A stretch of 64,000 nucleotides of DNA, from contig JAYMTL010000003.1 in the NCBI GenBank assembly GCA_036897445.1, forward strand, positions 25,001 to 89,000, in the 5' to 3' direction. Below the pieces are notes generated by a model, which was given only the letters and a program-made list of their open reading frames with translations, did no database searches and was not told where the DNA came from. Both the position numbers and the translations under genes were made by a program. Origin of the DNA: Pelargonium tetragonum. Lineage: Eukaryota; Streptophyta; Magnoliopsida; Geraniales; Geraniaceae. Positions 1 through 11,960 of this stretch are shown here, in pieces. Each line of letters begins with the position of its first letter. The first letter of the stretch is position 1.

Positions 1-330
1 TAAGCGATTTAATTCAACTTGAGTAACATAATACTAACGTATTACCTTCTATGCTTCTATGAGTGTTGAACCCATGTCATCTGACTTCAATGACTAATGA
101 CGTAATGATAATTTACTTGCTTCTATGAGTGTTGAACCCACAATCTTTGCTCCATTTGACTCTTGATCTACTTGCCGTCAGGGATTTGAACCCAGGTCAT
201 TTGACTGAATTAACTAATGACGTACTTGTAATTCTTCATTTACTTGCTTCTATGAGTGTTGAACCCAGGTCATCTGACTTCATTAACTCAAGACGTAACC
301 GAATAGGCATCCTTAATTAATTGCATTACC
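1..330 (-). repeat. Tandem array with tRNA T-arm-like core
   Basis: Four imperfect copies are seen, with cores at 52-74, 118-140, 172-194 and 245-267. Three share the word TTCTATGAGTGTTGAACCCA exactly; the third copy diverges and reads GGATTTGAACCCA instead. Spacings are 66, 54 and 73 bases. The words TCATCTGACTTCA and ACTAATGACGTA also recur between cores. On the minus strand the core reads GGGTTCAACAC or GGGTTCAAATCCC, which matches the T-loop/B-box of tRNA genes. In copy 1 the flanking five-base arms ATGGG and CTCAT can pair. No acceptor-stem partner or anticodon arm is found, so this is not a working tRNA gene. Two lines counted here (61-120 and 181-240) give TpA/ApT 8/13 and (CpA+TpG)/(ApC+GpT) 19/17, unlike the rest of the window. 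The array may continue to the left of base 1. Confidence 0.65.
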
Positions 331-331
331 T
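316..331 (-). repeat. 16-base word, variant copy (AGGTAATGCAATTAAT)
   Basis: On the minus strand 15 of 16 bases match the C form of the recurrent word AGGTAATG(N)AATTAAG. It lies just right of the T-arm-like array. Confidence 0.5.
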
Positions 332-347
332 TATTACTTAACTTATT

Positions 348-480
348 AAATGACTTATAGAATTGAATAACAGATATTTTATGACTTTATATAAGCGCTT
401 TCTTTTGAATGACTTTATATAAGCTATTTCAAAATTGAGTCTCTTATGTATAAGTGATTCTTTACGGAATTGACCTCGCG
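348..480 (+). repeat. Short degenerate direct repeat, about 28-32 bp
   Basis: ATGACTTTATATAAGC occurs exactly at 382-397 and 410-425. A related ATGACTTATA lies at 350-359, and weaker echoes (TATAAGTGATT, and TAAGCGATTT at base 1) flank them. This is a second small tandem pattern next to the T-arm-like array. No coding reading is supported. Confidence 0.5.
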
Positions 481-1130
481 CACGTACGCGTATAATTTAA
501 GGGTGCTTACTGAAAGAAGAACTTATAGACTCATTTTTTTAGTTTAGTAAACTTACTTAACCCACTCGAAAGCTTGATTCTCTATTCATCGGAAGCGTTC
601 CCTCCCTAAGAGAATGAATCTCTTCCTCGCGTATGCACATACAAGAACAAGATCGGAAAAGTCTCTAAGGGTAGACTGGGCTCGCTTTCCTTTAGCTGCA
701 GGTTCCCTCAAGCGGCGGGGCCTGGGTTACAATAAATCCTGAACCGGCTTAAATTAAAAAGAGATTGAGCTTGATCAATTGACATGGCTGGGACGCTGAA
801 AACTACTCCTAAGGCTAAGGGCTAGGGTGAGGCAACGCAGTTACTAAGATATAGATTTACTAGGAATCCAATTCTAGTCCAAGTTGAAAGGACTAGGGGA
901 AAGATCTTTAAAAACTCTTTCTTAATCTAGGATGAAAGAACAAAAGGGCCCCTTGAACAATGAGGAAAAGATCTTTGCCGAGAACTCTTTATTTTATAGT
1001 GCCAGCTCAGAATAATAGCAAAGTGAAGTATAGTATAACCGGACCGCTAAAGAGCTGTACACCTAAAACTAAAAGCTCCGAGTGTATAGTATTAGGAGAT
1101 CTAGTATTATAGTTCGATTCTATTATAGCT
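480..1130. other. Transitional non-coding stretch, slightly G+C-richer
   Basis: No gene or RNA is recognised. The stretch contains CpG-rich words near 476-492 and a G+C-rich patch around 700-740. A perfect six-base inverted repeat, AAGAGA/TCTCTT with a five-base loop, lies at 608-624. The sequence looks intermediate between the unmutated left edge and the RIP-like block to the right; that is a visual judgement and was not counted. Confidence 0.4.
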
Positions 1131-1320
1131 GAGGCTGCTTTTCTTCATCCCAAACTCCTGCGAAGGTATAGTTCCAGTTGCTTCCTTTGCTGCTTCTACT
1201 ACTCAAGCTTCTATTGCTCTTGCTTCTGCTAAAACAAGCTAAGCCTGCTAAGTCGGGTAAGAAAGATAAAGAAAGTAAGTAAATGTCAGATAAGTCAGTA
1301 AAAAAACTAATAGACGGCGG
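1131..1320 (+). repeat. Island of degenerate repeat family with Lys-rich reading
   Basis: The stretch has a GCTTCT/GCT-rich part followed by a purine-rich part. The frame at 1241-1279 reads KPAKSGKKDKESK and then meets a stop. The island near 18.3 kb (minus strand) has the matching order: GCTATTGCTGCT, then AAACAAG, then AAGCCT.CTAAGTC, reading KPTKSTRKLS. Over the 24 bases from AAGCCT the two agree at 19, and four of the five differences are G/A. GGTATAGTTCC at about 1165 resembles GGTATAGCTTC at 20589-20599 and on the minus strand at 18355-18365. The protein family is not recognised. It is probably a fragment of an old repeat. Confidence 0.45.
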
Positions 1321-1398
1321 GTATCATAGAGCATGAATACACTATCTAGTAACTGTATTGCGCTCCAAAGGAAGGAGCGCCTTCACTACCTCTATATT

Positions 1399-1414
1399 CT
1401 TAATTTCATTACCT
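1399..1414 (-). repeat. 16-base word, A form (AGGTAATGAAATTAAG)
   Basis: Exact match on the minus strand to the two A-form copies at 3755-3770 and 3837-3852. The flanks are unrelated. Confidence 0.65.
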
Positions 1415-1493
1415 CCCTTAAAAGGTGCAGAAAGTTCATTCCCGGTTAAAGTGAATTGGTAAGCTAAAGGTATCGTTTAGATGATGTTCAGAG

Positions 1494-1509
1494 CGAAATT
1501 ACATTACCT
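1494..1509 (-). repeat. 16-base word, 14/16 match
   Basis: The plus strand reads CGAAATTACATTACCT against CTTAATTACATTACCT, with two mismatches at the outer end. It is 95 bases right of the 1399 copy. Confidence 0.4.
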
Positions 1510-3740
1510 TGTAAAGCAGATAAGCCTAAGAATTTGTATTAGTATTTCCTTTAGAGTTTATACAGCTTATGTTAGAGGAACTTTCATAGTAGGGATAAGC
1601 CGGTTCAAGAGCAAGAGTTGCTAATGGACACTCTTGATGGCTTGATGCACTGTTTAGGAGTTTAAGATAGAGATTCTCTTTTCTACAGGGATCCCTAAGT
1701 AGGAATTGGTGTAAGCTTTAGGTTTTTAAGAAGATATTTAAACTATCTGGGGAGCACCCCCCAAATTTCGGAGAGTACCAGACTCTTAAATAGCCACGCT
1801 ACTCAAATATTAAAGGGCTGCTAGGGGTAGCTTTTCTAGCAAAACTCGGAAAGTCCACTATCTTCTAAAATCAAATGTTGTGCTCCTGGTGAGAAGCCCG
1901 GGGCAGTCTTTAAGAAGCTCTTTTCTTTAACTAGCTCTGGAGAACTTCAAAGTTTTAGGAGTTTTCTAGAATCTTAATTCTTTTTTATAAAGTAAAATAT
2001 TATATAGGATTCCCCAACTCTTAATTTGTAGTGGATATGTCAAAATTTCAGCTATTATACCTATTTCTATTTTATGTAATGAGCTATACCCCCCTAATAG
2101 AGAGGGAAGTTAAAGGTATCGAAGATCCACTGACTTGTCATTTATATTAATAAGATAGCTACTCGATCCGTCTCAAATTCATTAGTTTTAACGGCAAAAA
2201 CTCTATCACGAAAAAGTACAAACCTTTCTATAGAAGCAAAAGTACTAAAACTCTTAAGATGGGTCAAACCTCCTTCGCCTGTTTATTAAAGGGTAAGCTT
2301 TCCCGCGGGTCTGCGCTATAAAAGAAAAAGAACTTACTCCTACTAAAATTTTTTTGTCTACTTGTTTAGAAGCCCCCTTATTATCCTTAGAGTCACCTTA
2401 ATAAAGCCAGGCAGCTTCCTCTGAGAATTACTTTGCCGAAGTATACAAAAACCCCAAGGTAGGAATTTTTCTCTAGTATAGGGTGCTCCTTAGGTATTAA
2501 TATCACTCAGTCAAAGCATGCTTGTTATTAATTAAGGGCTTCCTTGAACATTTTATAGCAACTTTTATGCTTTTTACTGTACAACTAACAAATTAGGTTT
2601 GATTTTTTGTTAAGGCTTAAGCTCGCTACATGCCTCTCCGCTTTCGGAAGTAGGGTGGGTCGGGGATCTCTATAAGTGACAAGCTTAATAAGTTAATTTA
2701 TTCTCTAAAAACTAATGAGGAACCTGGTTAAACTAAAAGTCTATATCGGGATAATTGCACCGCATCCTATAAGTTAAATCTTGTCCAGTATACCAGTATA
2801 GTTGTACTACGGGTACTCCCTAGAGTTTTTATAGTTTCTCTTTTCGAGGATTTCTTGGTAAATAAAAGAGTAGATAAAGTTCTTTATATAATATTGTAGG
2901 TGCCCCTTTTTCTCTAATTTCATATGTTAGTTAGGATTTGTTTAAATAGCTAGCAAGAAGTGCGGGGAATATTTATATATCACTTACTGTGTATGCGATT
3001 TACTTAAATTTAGCTTTTCAAGTAGAATTGAGGATCCTGATCTATAAAATGCGGTAGAGTGAAAGAAATGTGGGAAACGTCACTCCCTTAAATAAAGAGC
3101 AACATAACACAAAACTTAGGCAAAGGGAAAGATTCCTGCTATTCCTAATTTATACTTAAAAGGTCTTTCTATAAGTTATCGAGCCACAAGAAAATTAGCA
3201 CGAGGAAAAGGTCTTTCTTTATAAAATTCTTAGACAAGGGCCCATTAAGGCAGGAATATTAATACATCGGCGCGCAAGCTTAAAGAGCCAGTGGTTCAAA
3301 TCGAGCGAGTCTAGTAGGGTTAAGTAGAACGCTTTTACACAGAGGAAATAGGGTTTTTAGCTTAAAACTAGATATTTAATTGAAGTAGAGTTAGTAGGTA
3401 TCGAAGATATAGGTTTCCAGTCTTATAAAATAGGCCTATACTTTTTTGTTTGGTGAAGGTGGAATAGAATTGCGTTAGAGGGCTCTATCCAATCTATTGT
3501 AAATACAGGTCTTTTTTTTTAGTCTATACTAAAAAAGAAGTGTAACTAAGTTAGGAGTCATTTCTCTTATTTACAGGATACACGAAGTTTACTTTAATTA
3601 AAATGTATCAAAATAGATGAAGACTTTACAAAGGCAATGGCCAGTGAGCTACTCAACTTAATCTTTCTTTAGTATATTTTGAAGGAGGTTCCTTTTTCTA
3701 TGGATTTCCTTAAGTATAATAAGAGTCCTTTTATTCCATA
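1510..3740. other. AT-rich non-coding block, RIP-like texture
   Basis: No gene, RNA or clear repeat is seen apart from one B-box word at 3293-3303. The sequence is built from alternating purine and pyrimidine tracts with many TTAA, CTAG and TATA junctions. Stop codons are frequent in all frames. Confidence 0.5.
3293..3303 (+). other. Isolated B-box-like word GGTTCAAATCG
   Basis: GGTTCAAATC is the T-loop/B-box word of tRNA genes. A small G+C-rich patch (CGGCGCGC) lies about 25 bases upstream. No D-arm, anticodon arm or acceptor pairing is visible, so this is at most a tRNA-derived scrap. Confidence 0.3.
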
Positions 3741-3754
3741 ATTTTAAGTTAAGT

Positions 3755-3886
3755 AGGTAATGAAATTAAGATAAGTCCAGCTTTTAAGAAAGGTAATGTA
3801 ATTAAGACTCCAAAGAAACAAGTTCTAAATTTGAGTAGGTAATGAAATTAAGAAGTTTCCCTTTTTAGGAAGGTAATGTAATTAAG
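3755..3886 (+). repeat. Four-copy alternating cluster of the 16-base word
   Basis: Copies lie at 3755-3770 (AGGTAATGAAATTAAG), 3791-3806 (AGGTAATGTAATTAAG), 3837-3852 (A form) and 3871-3886 (T form). All are on the plus strand and alternate A, T, A, T at the ninth base. The A copies are preceded by GT and the T copies by AAGA or AGGA. This suggests that an A-plus-T pair of about 80 bases was duplicated once. Spacers of 18-30 bases between copies show little similarity. No other part of the window has the word at this density. Confidence 0.8.
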
Positions 3887-4557
3887 GGATTTTCTATAGT
3901 AGGGATTTCAGATTCTATGCTACTAAATGAAGAAATAGGTAAGAGGGTAGAGTTCCGTATATGTAAATAGGAAAGGGGTAGGGTTTTGTGTTCCTGTGTT
4001 TCCAGGTTACCCATTTCAGATAATAAAGATAAAGAAATCCTTTGAGATAACAGTTTTAGAAGCCTTACAGGAATGTTATAAACCCCGGAATTAAGTACTT
4101 AAGATAAAACAAACATAGGTAATGCGTAGTATTAGAGGCCCTCTTTCTATTACCTAATACAAGGGCACACTTTTCAGAGTATAAACAAAAGATAGGATGT
4201 TTATAAAACATCCCAACCTGCTTACAAAAGTTTTATAGCCTATTGCTAAAGGAGCCAAGCAACAAGTTTTTAGATTGAAACAAGTAAGTACTCCGCATAA
4301 AACTTTATAAAACTCCTAATTACTTACCGAGTTCTACTTTGAAACTGAGAATTTAGTCTACACGGGCGGATCCCCTACGGAAAAGAACCCAAACTCTTGG
4401 TAGATTAACATTTTTATTTACTTTCTAATTCACAATAAGTACTCTAACGAGCCCTTTCTATACCTACGCAATGTCATTGATTCCTACAGCGTCTTCTAAG
4501 AGATCTTACGATTTCAGCAAGACTTTGGAAACCCGGTTCTTTTTACTCATTTATGAA

Positions 4558-4573
4558 ATTAATTGAATTACCT
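4558..4573 (-). repeat. 16-base word, variant AGGTAATTCAATTAAT
   Basis: The minus-strand copy carries TC in place of GT at positions 8-9 and T at the last base. It shares the TTCAATTA core with the copy at 42696-42711. Confidence 0.45.
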
Positions 4574-5049
4574 TGTGGATTTTCCTCGTTAATAAAGGCG
4601 TATTAGGAAGATCTTCCTTTTTAATGTTGTCTTACTGCCTTTTAAAAATGAAAAATTCTTGCACCTACCCCAGATTACGGAAGGGCGTGAGTAGGAAAGG
4701 AAAACTTCTGCCTATTATTATGCGATAAGAAATTAGTAAAAAGCATGATATTTTTATAAGGAAGGTGTTGGCTAACCGCAATCGTATGAGAATCCCCAGA
4801 CCTAGAATATGGAAGAACTTGCACAAAAATCCTGTACGTACAAGTACTTCTTAAATATTTTGTAGAGTACTCCCTTCTTATTTACAATACCTTAAAGTCA
4901 AACCCCTCCAAATTACGAGTGTCCACTAAAAGTCTATAACCAAGAACTTTATCCCTCAACTCTTTCTTTACCGAAAAAACTCTAGCTTAAGTTCTTTGAA
5001 TTAGGAATTTAGAAACAAGGTTACTATTTAGTAACTGCTTAATAGCCTA

Positions 5050-5065
5050 CTTAATTACATTACCT
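5050..5065 (-). repeat. 16-base word, exact T form
   Basis: The plus strand reads CTTAATTACATTACCT. It is identical to the copy at 7817-7832 and to the reverse complement of the plus-strand copies. Flanking bases are unrelated to those of the other copies. Confidence 0.75.
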
Positions 5066-7816
5066 TGAAATTCTAGAATTATAAGTGGAATCTCCGTTTC
5101 TAGATCCTTGGCTTGCTTCAAAATATACAAAAGTGGAACTCCCCCGAAGAAATTATAAGAATTTCTTAACACACCCACGAAGACAACGTAAGAGTTCAAG
5201 TCGCATAACATCCCTAGAGGACTGGGAAAGATACGAATATCTCTTTCGATCTACTTCTTACTTTGCTGTTTCTGTAGCCGAGTCTTTGCAGCTATACAGG
5301 TCTTCTTAAAGGAGATACCTTTCCTAGTAGGAGGGCTTCTTTAGTTAAGTACGAGTAGCAGGGTCCCTATAAACAAAAAGAGAGTTAAGATTGCTTTTTA
5401 TTATTCCAAATATCTAGGATTTTCTCTAAGGTATCCCTTTTGAATTAAATCTCTGATTAGCCCCTTGCACTCATTAGTAGAAAACAGTGCTGTATATTTC
5501 GGAATTCCGTCTAAAATTCAGTATATGGTTATTCAATTCCTGTTTTTAATTTAATCTCTAAGTCTAATTCCTCTTTATATAAAGGGAACTCCCTTAGCCA
5601 GTACAAACTCCCCGGGTTTTTATAAATTTAACGTAATGGAATCCCCTAGCTCTTAAGCCAAGGGCAATCAAGGACAAGGATATACAGTTAATCACCACTC
5701 ATGAAAGATTTTACATAATACATAGCTATTGCAGGGCCCGTATCGGGATATCAAGTAAGTTTAGTTGTTTAATTTTGATTTAAGGATCGCAGAGTCAACG
5801 GATACAGTATAAGCTAAAAATCTCCTAATTATAGGTTTATCTAGTAGGAGACAAGGATAGCCTTGAACGAGACCTTTCCTTATTTATATTATAAAAGAAA
5901 TATCAAAATTAAGTATGCTCCTTGTTTTTTTTTCAAGGGCACGGGGTCTTTGTAATTTAAAATATCTTAAACTACAAAGTTGATCAAGATCCGGGGTCCA
6001 GTACATAAAGTTGCTGCGTTTTAATCAAGTTTACAAGTTAAGGTTTTCCTTGGTTTTACTTATTGAGAGCCCCTCCTCTTATACCCTGGAAAAGTTGAGT
6101 GTTGAAGGAATTGCCAGAACACCTGGTAATTGGAAATACAAAAGGAGCTCTTTTCTTTTTATAAATTTAACCCCACCTCTTATAACTCAGGAAGACTTTT
6201 CAGTTAAAACTATATTGCGGTGAGAGCACAGCCTAAAGCCTTAAAAACTCTCAAGGAATCTGCCTTACTCGTAATGGAAAGGAATACCCCCGAAGGGCAC
6301 GGCTCCCTTATACTATTACAAAGAGCAAGAGTCAAGCTTAAAATCTAACGAATATAATATAAGTTAAAAAAAGAAGATTTTTCAGGGTTTCATTACGGGC
6401 AAATTAACTTACAGGTATGAGAAAAGTTGTTGATACAACTCTATATTGAAGCCGTTGGAAGCTTTCTACAAATCGAAACGCTTGTCATTAATCTCTTTTT
6501 GTGTCAGAAGATTTGGAGACCAATTCTAGAATTCATATAAAATTTTTTTTTTGAGAAAAAGGATACTAAAGTTGTGTTATAATATATAATAGTGCGCATA
6601 AGACGCTAGGGCTAATGGTATCCTGTAACATACATATAGTATTGCGAGGAGGATTGACAAAAGTGGGGTGAGTAGAACCAGAAGATAATACTTAGCAGGG
6701 TTGGGAGCTATAATGAAGCGTACCCCTTTGAGAGCGAATCCTTAAGAATAAACTTTCTCAGCATATTCGTAATAAACAAAAGTTACAACTGGTAAGAGTA
6801 ACTATATAAGGAGCAATCCGTAGATTTTCTATTTTTTCAAACGAATTCCCTTGCTTTAGGAACCGTTCCTAATACTATACGAGGACGAGGGGTTCCGTTT
6901 GGTTGCAGTACAGCAATAATTAGATCAGAGCTAGTATAGGCCAAAAGCTTTCAATAGTATAGGATTCTTCTAATACCTAAAGCTAGGCGCACAGGATACT
7001 CAGAGTCATTTTATACGGCGCGCGAGTCCTTTGCTGATAGCTTTTTACATTTACATCTTCTTAAACACAAGTCCGGGGCTTTTAGGAAACAAGTTAAGTC
7101 TATACTTGAGTCGAGAGCATCCCTTTGGCTTGGCTTTCTATAATATAAAAGGGAATTCCCCAGTCTGATTTTGTGCTACTTTTTTTGTTAGAGTCTAAGG
7201 GCTGAAAGGATGAAAGCTAAAAATCTTAAACGAAGTATTTCCTTTGTGGGTATAGGGTTTAGTTTATGGTACAATTATAAATTTTATGCAACCCCGGTCT
7301 AAGAATTCTTTACTTTGTATAATTTGTGTATAGGGGCCTTCCAGAACGGAAGCGAAGACTCTGAAAAGGGGCTTAGTATCCTGTGAGAATGTCTCTTTGT
7401 TTTCTACTCAGTAAATTGAAACCTTTTTCTCATTTAGAAAAGCCATTATCTCTATTACTTATGGAAATTCAGGATTGACAGGGAAAAAGGGTTCTTTATG
7501 CTGCGTAATGACATATGACATAGATCTGAAAATATTAAGTTGTAAATGAGTCCAAGTCAAGTCCAGATGCCAGGAATATAAGGAGAGTGCCGGCGTTGAA
7601 GTCAAGATTTTAAGGTCCTACTTTATTCGTTCGAATTTCTTTATGCTATAACTAAAAACTAAGGAAGTAGTGGGAATGACTTAGTTTTTAAGTTTCTAGT
7701 TAGTAAAGAATCCTTTATAGATTAGTACAATGCATTCTAAAAGCGAGGTTTTATTCTCAGAAAGAAAATTGCCAATATGAAGCCTGTATATTTCCCTAAG
7801 CTGTACTATCCGCTTT

Positions 7817-7832
7817 CTTAATTACATTACCT
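7817..7832 (-). repeat. 16-base word, exact T form
   Basis: The plus strand reads CTTAATTACATTACCT, an exact match. It is followed by C rather than the G seen at 5066. Confidence 0.75.
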
Positions 7833-9399
7833 CTAATATTAGCATAGCAAAATATACAAAGGTACGCTGTTTACTCTAAAAGGATATTCCTTACCTCTCT
7901 TAGTAAAATCCAATAGCTATTTGTTCTGTGCTCCAGAGTTACCTACCCCTAACAATAAAAATCTAATTAATTGCAGACAATTTAGTGCTTTTGACCTACA
8001 GGCTGAGGCCTCCTTGTTAATAAAATGGATTTTAGCTGCATGAGATTTAGTATACCCGGAGCCGTTTTATAGGGTATCCTTAAGCAAATTTAGTGAATTA
8101 CTTCCTTCTCTGTTACAAAAAAACTTTGGGAGTCCTTGCTGAAAAAAGAAGAGGAGGTTTCCGTTCAAAAGTATCAAAATAGGTTTTATATCTTCTTAGA
8201 TTAAGCATTTCTCTAAGAGTAAAAAAACTGAGATTTTTAGGTTTTTGTAACTGCTGAACGACTAGAAAGAGTTGTGCGGGAGTCTGGTAACTACAAAATC
8301 TCATTGCGTCGGATGAGACTCAACTAGGATAACGCACTCTAGACGGATTTTTAACATAAGAATACATGCAGCACTGCCCCTCTGAAATAAATCTAAGGTA
8401 AAGCCACCCCTTATTAATTTAAAATAAAAAAGCATTCAAAAAGAAACCCATTAATGTTTAATCTCCTTTCTTATTTCTATCTTTTTAACTTTTAAAGGTT
8501 TTTGTCTTTTCCGAGAACCCTGATTTTCTTTGACCAAAATATATAGGGAGAGTACTCTACATCCACTTTATATTACCTATCTTGTAATAAGGAGCTCCGG
8601 AGGTATATTAAAGGCCCACAGTAACTAGTTCAAACTGCACTTAATATAGGAGAGCGAGTAGTACTCTATTAGATTTTCGGATAGAAAATGTCTAAATATC
8701 TCCCGAGCACAAGCAACCCGAAATGGCTATTAGTTTAAACACACGATTTTCGGTAGTTATAAGGAAAAGGTAGGCAATTGAATTTATAATATTACGGACT
8801 TACTTTTTCTAGTTATAATCTTGCAAACCGGGAATCAAAGGGTTGCGCCTTTAATTTAAAGACTCAGATGAGATTCCTATTTTGGTGATAAGAACTTGGG
8901 TCATGTGTAAGTTATAGTTCTCTATTTGCAGCCTTGTTCTATATTTTTTTACTCTTAATTTGGTTAACCCTTTCTCTATCAGTTGTAGGAGAAGCTTTTT
9001 GAACAAATCAATATGTTGTGAATTCTCCCGGACTCTAAGAACTAAAACAATCTTGAAACCCAAGAAATACTACACAACTTTTTCTTTTTATTAACTGAGT
9101 CTTAAGTATTTCTATCTAATCTAGGTGATTTTAATAAACTTGTTAACTTTATTCGGGATTGGGGCACCAAAATACGTACTATCAGATTCATCTCCTTTTT
9201 CAAGACTGCAGAACTCTAGAAGATAAGAGGACCCCTTTAGGAATCCCCCGCTTTTCCTCAGGGTTGCCAGATCAGTCACAATTAAATAGGTGTGTAGGCT
9301 CAAGTTTACCTGGAATATAAAAATTTTTGCAGTATTAAGCTTTAGGTAGTGCTAAAGACCCGTATATTCTATAAAATTCCTTTGGAAACAAAGGGGTGT

Positions 9400-9470
9400 A
9401 AGAGAGGCTTAATAGTTAAGCATTTGATTCGTCTGCCTTTTGTATATTTGTATAACAGAGTTCGGGTTAA
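9400..9470 (+). other. Possible decayed tRNA-like fragment
   Basis: GCTTAATAGTTAAGC at 9407-9421 is a perfect six-base hairpin with a three-base loop, placed like a D-arm. GAGTTCGGGTTA near 9459-9470 resembles a T-loop about 50 bases on. No acceptor pairing or clean anticodon arm can be drawn. Similarity to a tRNA could be chance. Confidence 0.2.
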
Positions 9471-11544
9471 CAGAGTACAAGATACTTTATAATCGAAAAG
9501 TTTTCTGGGTATTTAGTTAATTCTATATTTGGGCACTGAATTTTCTAATAAGTGTAGTAATTGAAAGAATTTAGGCATTTCCCAAATGCTAAAATCGAGG
9601 TAAAGTTACAGAAGCGCAGAGACTTATATTAATAGGGGCCTTTACTTTACTTGTTAAATTTTACTAGAGTTGCTAAAGTGGGGTTCTTCTTTATGTTTTT
9701 GTAGTTTCAAAACCCTACAAAATATTGTAATACAAGCTTTCCACCACTACCCTTCTAACTGCTTCACTTGTTTTCTATTAAGAAAAGGAGCTCTCTTAGA
9801 GTGCATTATACACATTGGAAAAGAATCAAAAAATACGCTGAATTTTTAATGGTCCGAATCCCCCTGCTTCGCAGCCTAATATTAATTTTAAACTGTACTA
9901 TGACTTTTCTTAAATTTCTTTGTTTTTAATTTTGGACAAAATACTTTAGAATACCTTTTGTAGTAAGTACTTTGTAAACGGATAAGTTGTGCAAGGGCTT
10001 TTACGGAAAGGATATCTTTCTCTAATATAAAGAGGTTTAGTCTACTACCAATCCTTGCTTTGACATGGATTTGGTTAAAAATTTCACGCACTCCCTTAAA
10101 ATTGCCCTGAACTTACAAAATACCTATAAATGAATAAGACTTTAATCTTAGAAAAACTCTAAATATAATAAGTCGTATCTCCCTGACGGGTACTCTTTAC
10201 TAAACCTCGAAGCTCCCACTACTAAACCAAAATCTAACTTTTAATTTGTAATTTACTCTTATCGCTAAAAGAGGACAAAGGAGCAGAAGTTTGCGGGTAT
10301 CCTATTTAGGGGCTCATTGGCTATAGTAAAGTAAGGAGTTCCCTAAAAAAAGGGTAATGGTATACTCGACAGGACTTTTCAAATATGGCATCGGTTTACT
10401 TTCTTACAAGTCTGGTGATTTTTTCGAGTTTTTATAGTAATATGGGCGCGGTTCAACTTAGTCCTGATCAAAATCTCAAATCTAAATTCAAGGTACAACC
10501 CAGGTAGACCCAAAGCCTATGGCTAATCCCGTTGCAAAGTAATTAACTAAGTTATTGCTTAACTAAAGAAAAACTTAACCCTGTTTTGCCCTCGCTTTGG
10601 AGTTATGACATAGAATAAGAAATTAAAGGATGCAAAAGAAACACTTTATATATTTATATATATTACGTAAGAGCTTCCCTTTTCCTTCAGTATTGTCAGT
10701 TATAGATAAATTTAAGGGGTAAAAATAGCTAGAATTCCTTTGAAATAAGAGCGGGTGCTTGATAATACGTCTTATACTAAAGATTTTTACGACGAAAAGA
10801 CTCGACTTGTCCCGCGCCCTAACTTAGTCAAATTATAGACTTATAAAGAATCCAGATATTCAGTAATAATTTTATTTAGGATAGTGTTAAGAAGTAAGCT
10901 TTAAAGTGCGTAGCCCTGTCTTTAAAAGTCCAAGTTATATCATTATTTTATCTTACAAAACAGTCTAGGTGAGCGGTGTGTTACAAAGAATTAATTCCTG
11001 TAGGGAAAGAGACAACCCTTTCCTTTTTAATCAAACTGAGAAAAGCTTTCTTAAAGAGATAAGGATAACCCGTTTCGAACTTCTTCGTTAAAGTAGAAAA
11101 ATACATGGAGCACCCTTAATTATGGGCTAGTTATGATCCAGGTCGACTTACCTAAGTTATATATTTTTATATTTTATAAAAGGTATTTCCTACGCCACCC
11201 TATACCCGTCTCTACTTTCACGTCTTGCTTCTTTCCAAGGAGAGGGGGCTCGTTACTCCGTACACTTTACATAAGCTTTTATGAGCAGCTCCGCACGAAA
11301 CTACGGACAAAACCCCTGACTACAACCCCGAGTTCCCTAATCAAGACCCGCACAAGTTGTTTTTTTGCTGTTTTAGTTTAGTATTTAACTTCCCTAAACT
11401 GACTAAGAAAGATAATAAAAACCAGCAAGCTTGCCTTTAGTTCATCTACCCCGAACTGTACTTAGAAAAGGAATTTAGCTACCCTGCTTACGAATTACAA
11501 AACATAGCTACTATTTTTTTAGTTAATAAAGAGGTAAATCCTCC

Positions 11545-11960
11545 TTTGAGCTTCTGGTATATAGAGGGTACAAACCTACTAGTCTTGATTGACTTGCTTG
11601 TTTGTTTACTACTCTTATTGTTTGTAATCAAGAAAGGAGAGTTATATTACCTAGTAGAAGTAGAGGCCTCTACATAGGAAATTATTCTAAAGATATAGGT
11701 GTTTTTAGAAAGAATTATTAATAGACAGTAATCTTGGGGATTTCCTCAGAGTCTTTGGTTGTTATTGACACGAGCGGGGTTAGCCTTTGAGATAAAAGGT
11801 GAGTTATTGTTACCGACCACAGGGTGCTGGAGGAAGGCTTATGCTAGATAGTATATTTATAGTTAATATAGTTAACCTTATACTAGTACATCACCTATTT
11901 CCTATTTGTATTACCTGTTTTCTTATCCCTATCTTAGTCTGTATCATAGCTTTCTCTTAC
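11545..11960. repeat. Possible island of the degenerate repeat family
   Basis: CTTGCTTGTTTGTTTACTACTCTTA near 11595 resembles the reverse complement of the AGAGTAACA / AAGAACAAGTAAGG part of the family, seen at 30342-30368 and on the minus strand around 52985. Words such as TATTACCTAGTAG and GTATTACCTG recall the right half of the 16-base word but are not full copies. Placement in the family is tentative. Confidence 0.3.

Larger units (their letters stand above)
3890..11540. other. AT-rich non-coding block, RIP-like texture
   Basis: Nothing coding is supported; all frames are short. The line at 10861-10920 gives TpA/ApT 9/4 and (CpA+TpG)/(ApC+GpT) 4/7. Contents noted: three copies of the 16-base word, listed separately; a T10 run at 6543-6552; an AT-only run of about 20 bases near 10646-10665; and a tRNA-like hairpin at 9407-9421. 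Confidence 0.5.

Noticed and set aside
129-320. 63-codon frame inside the left-end array
   Set aside because: It is only a translation of the tandem T-arm-like repeat.
3755-3886. CRISPR-like array
   Set aside because: The repeats are only 16 bases, spacing is uneven at 34-46 bases, the ninth base alternates, and the word is scattered elsewhere on both strands.
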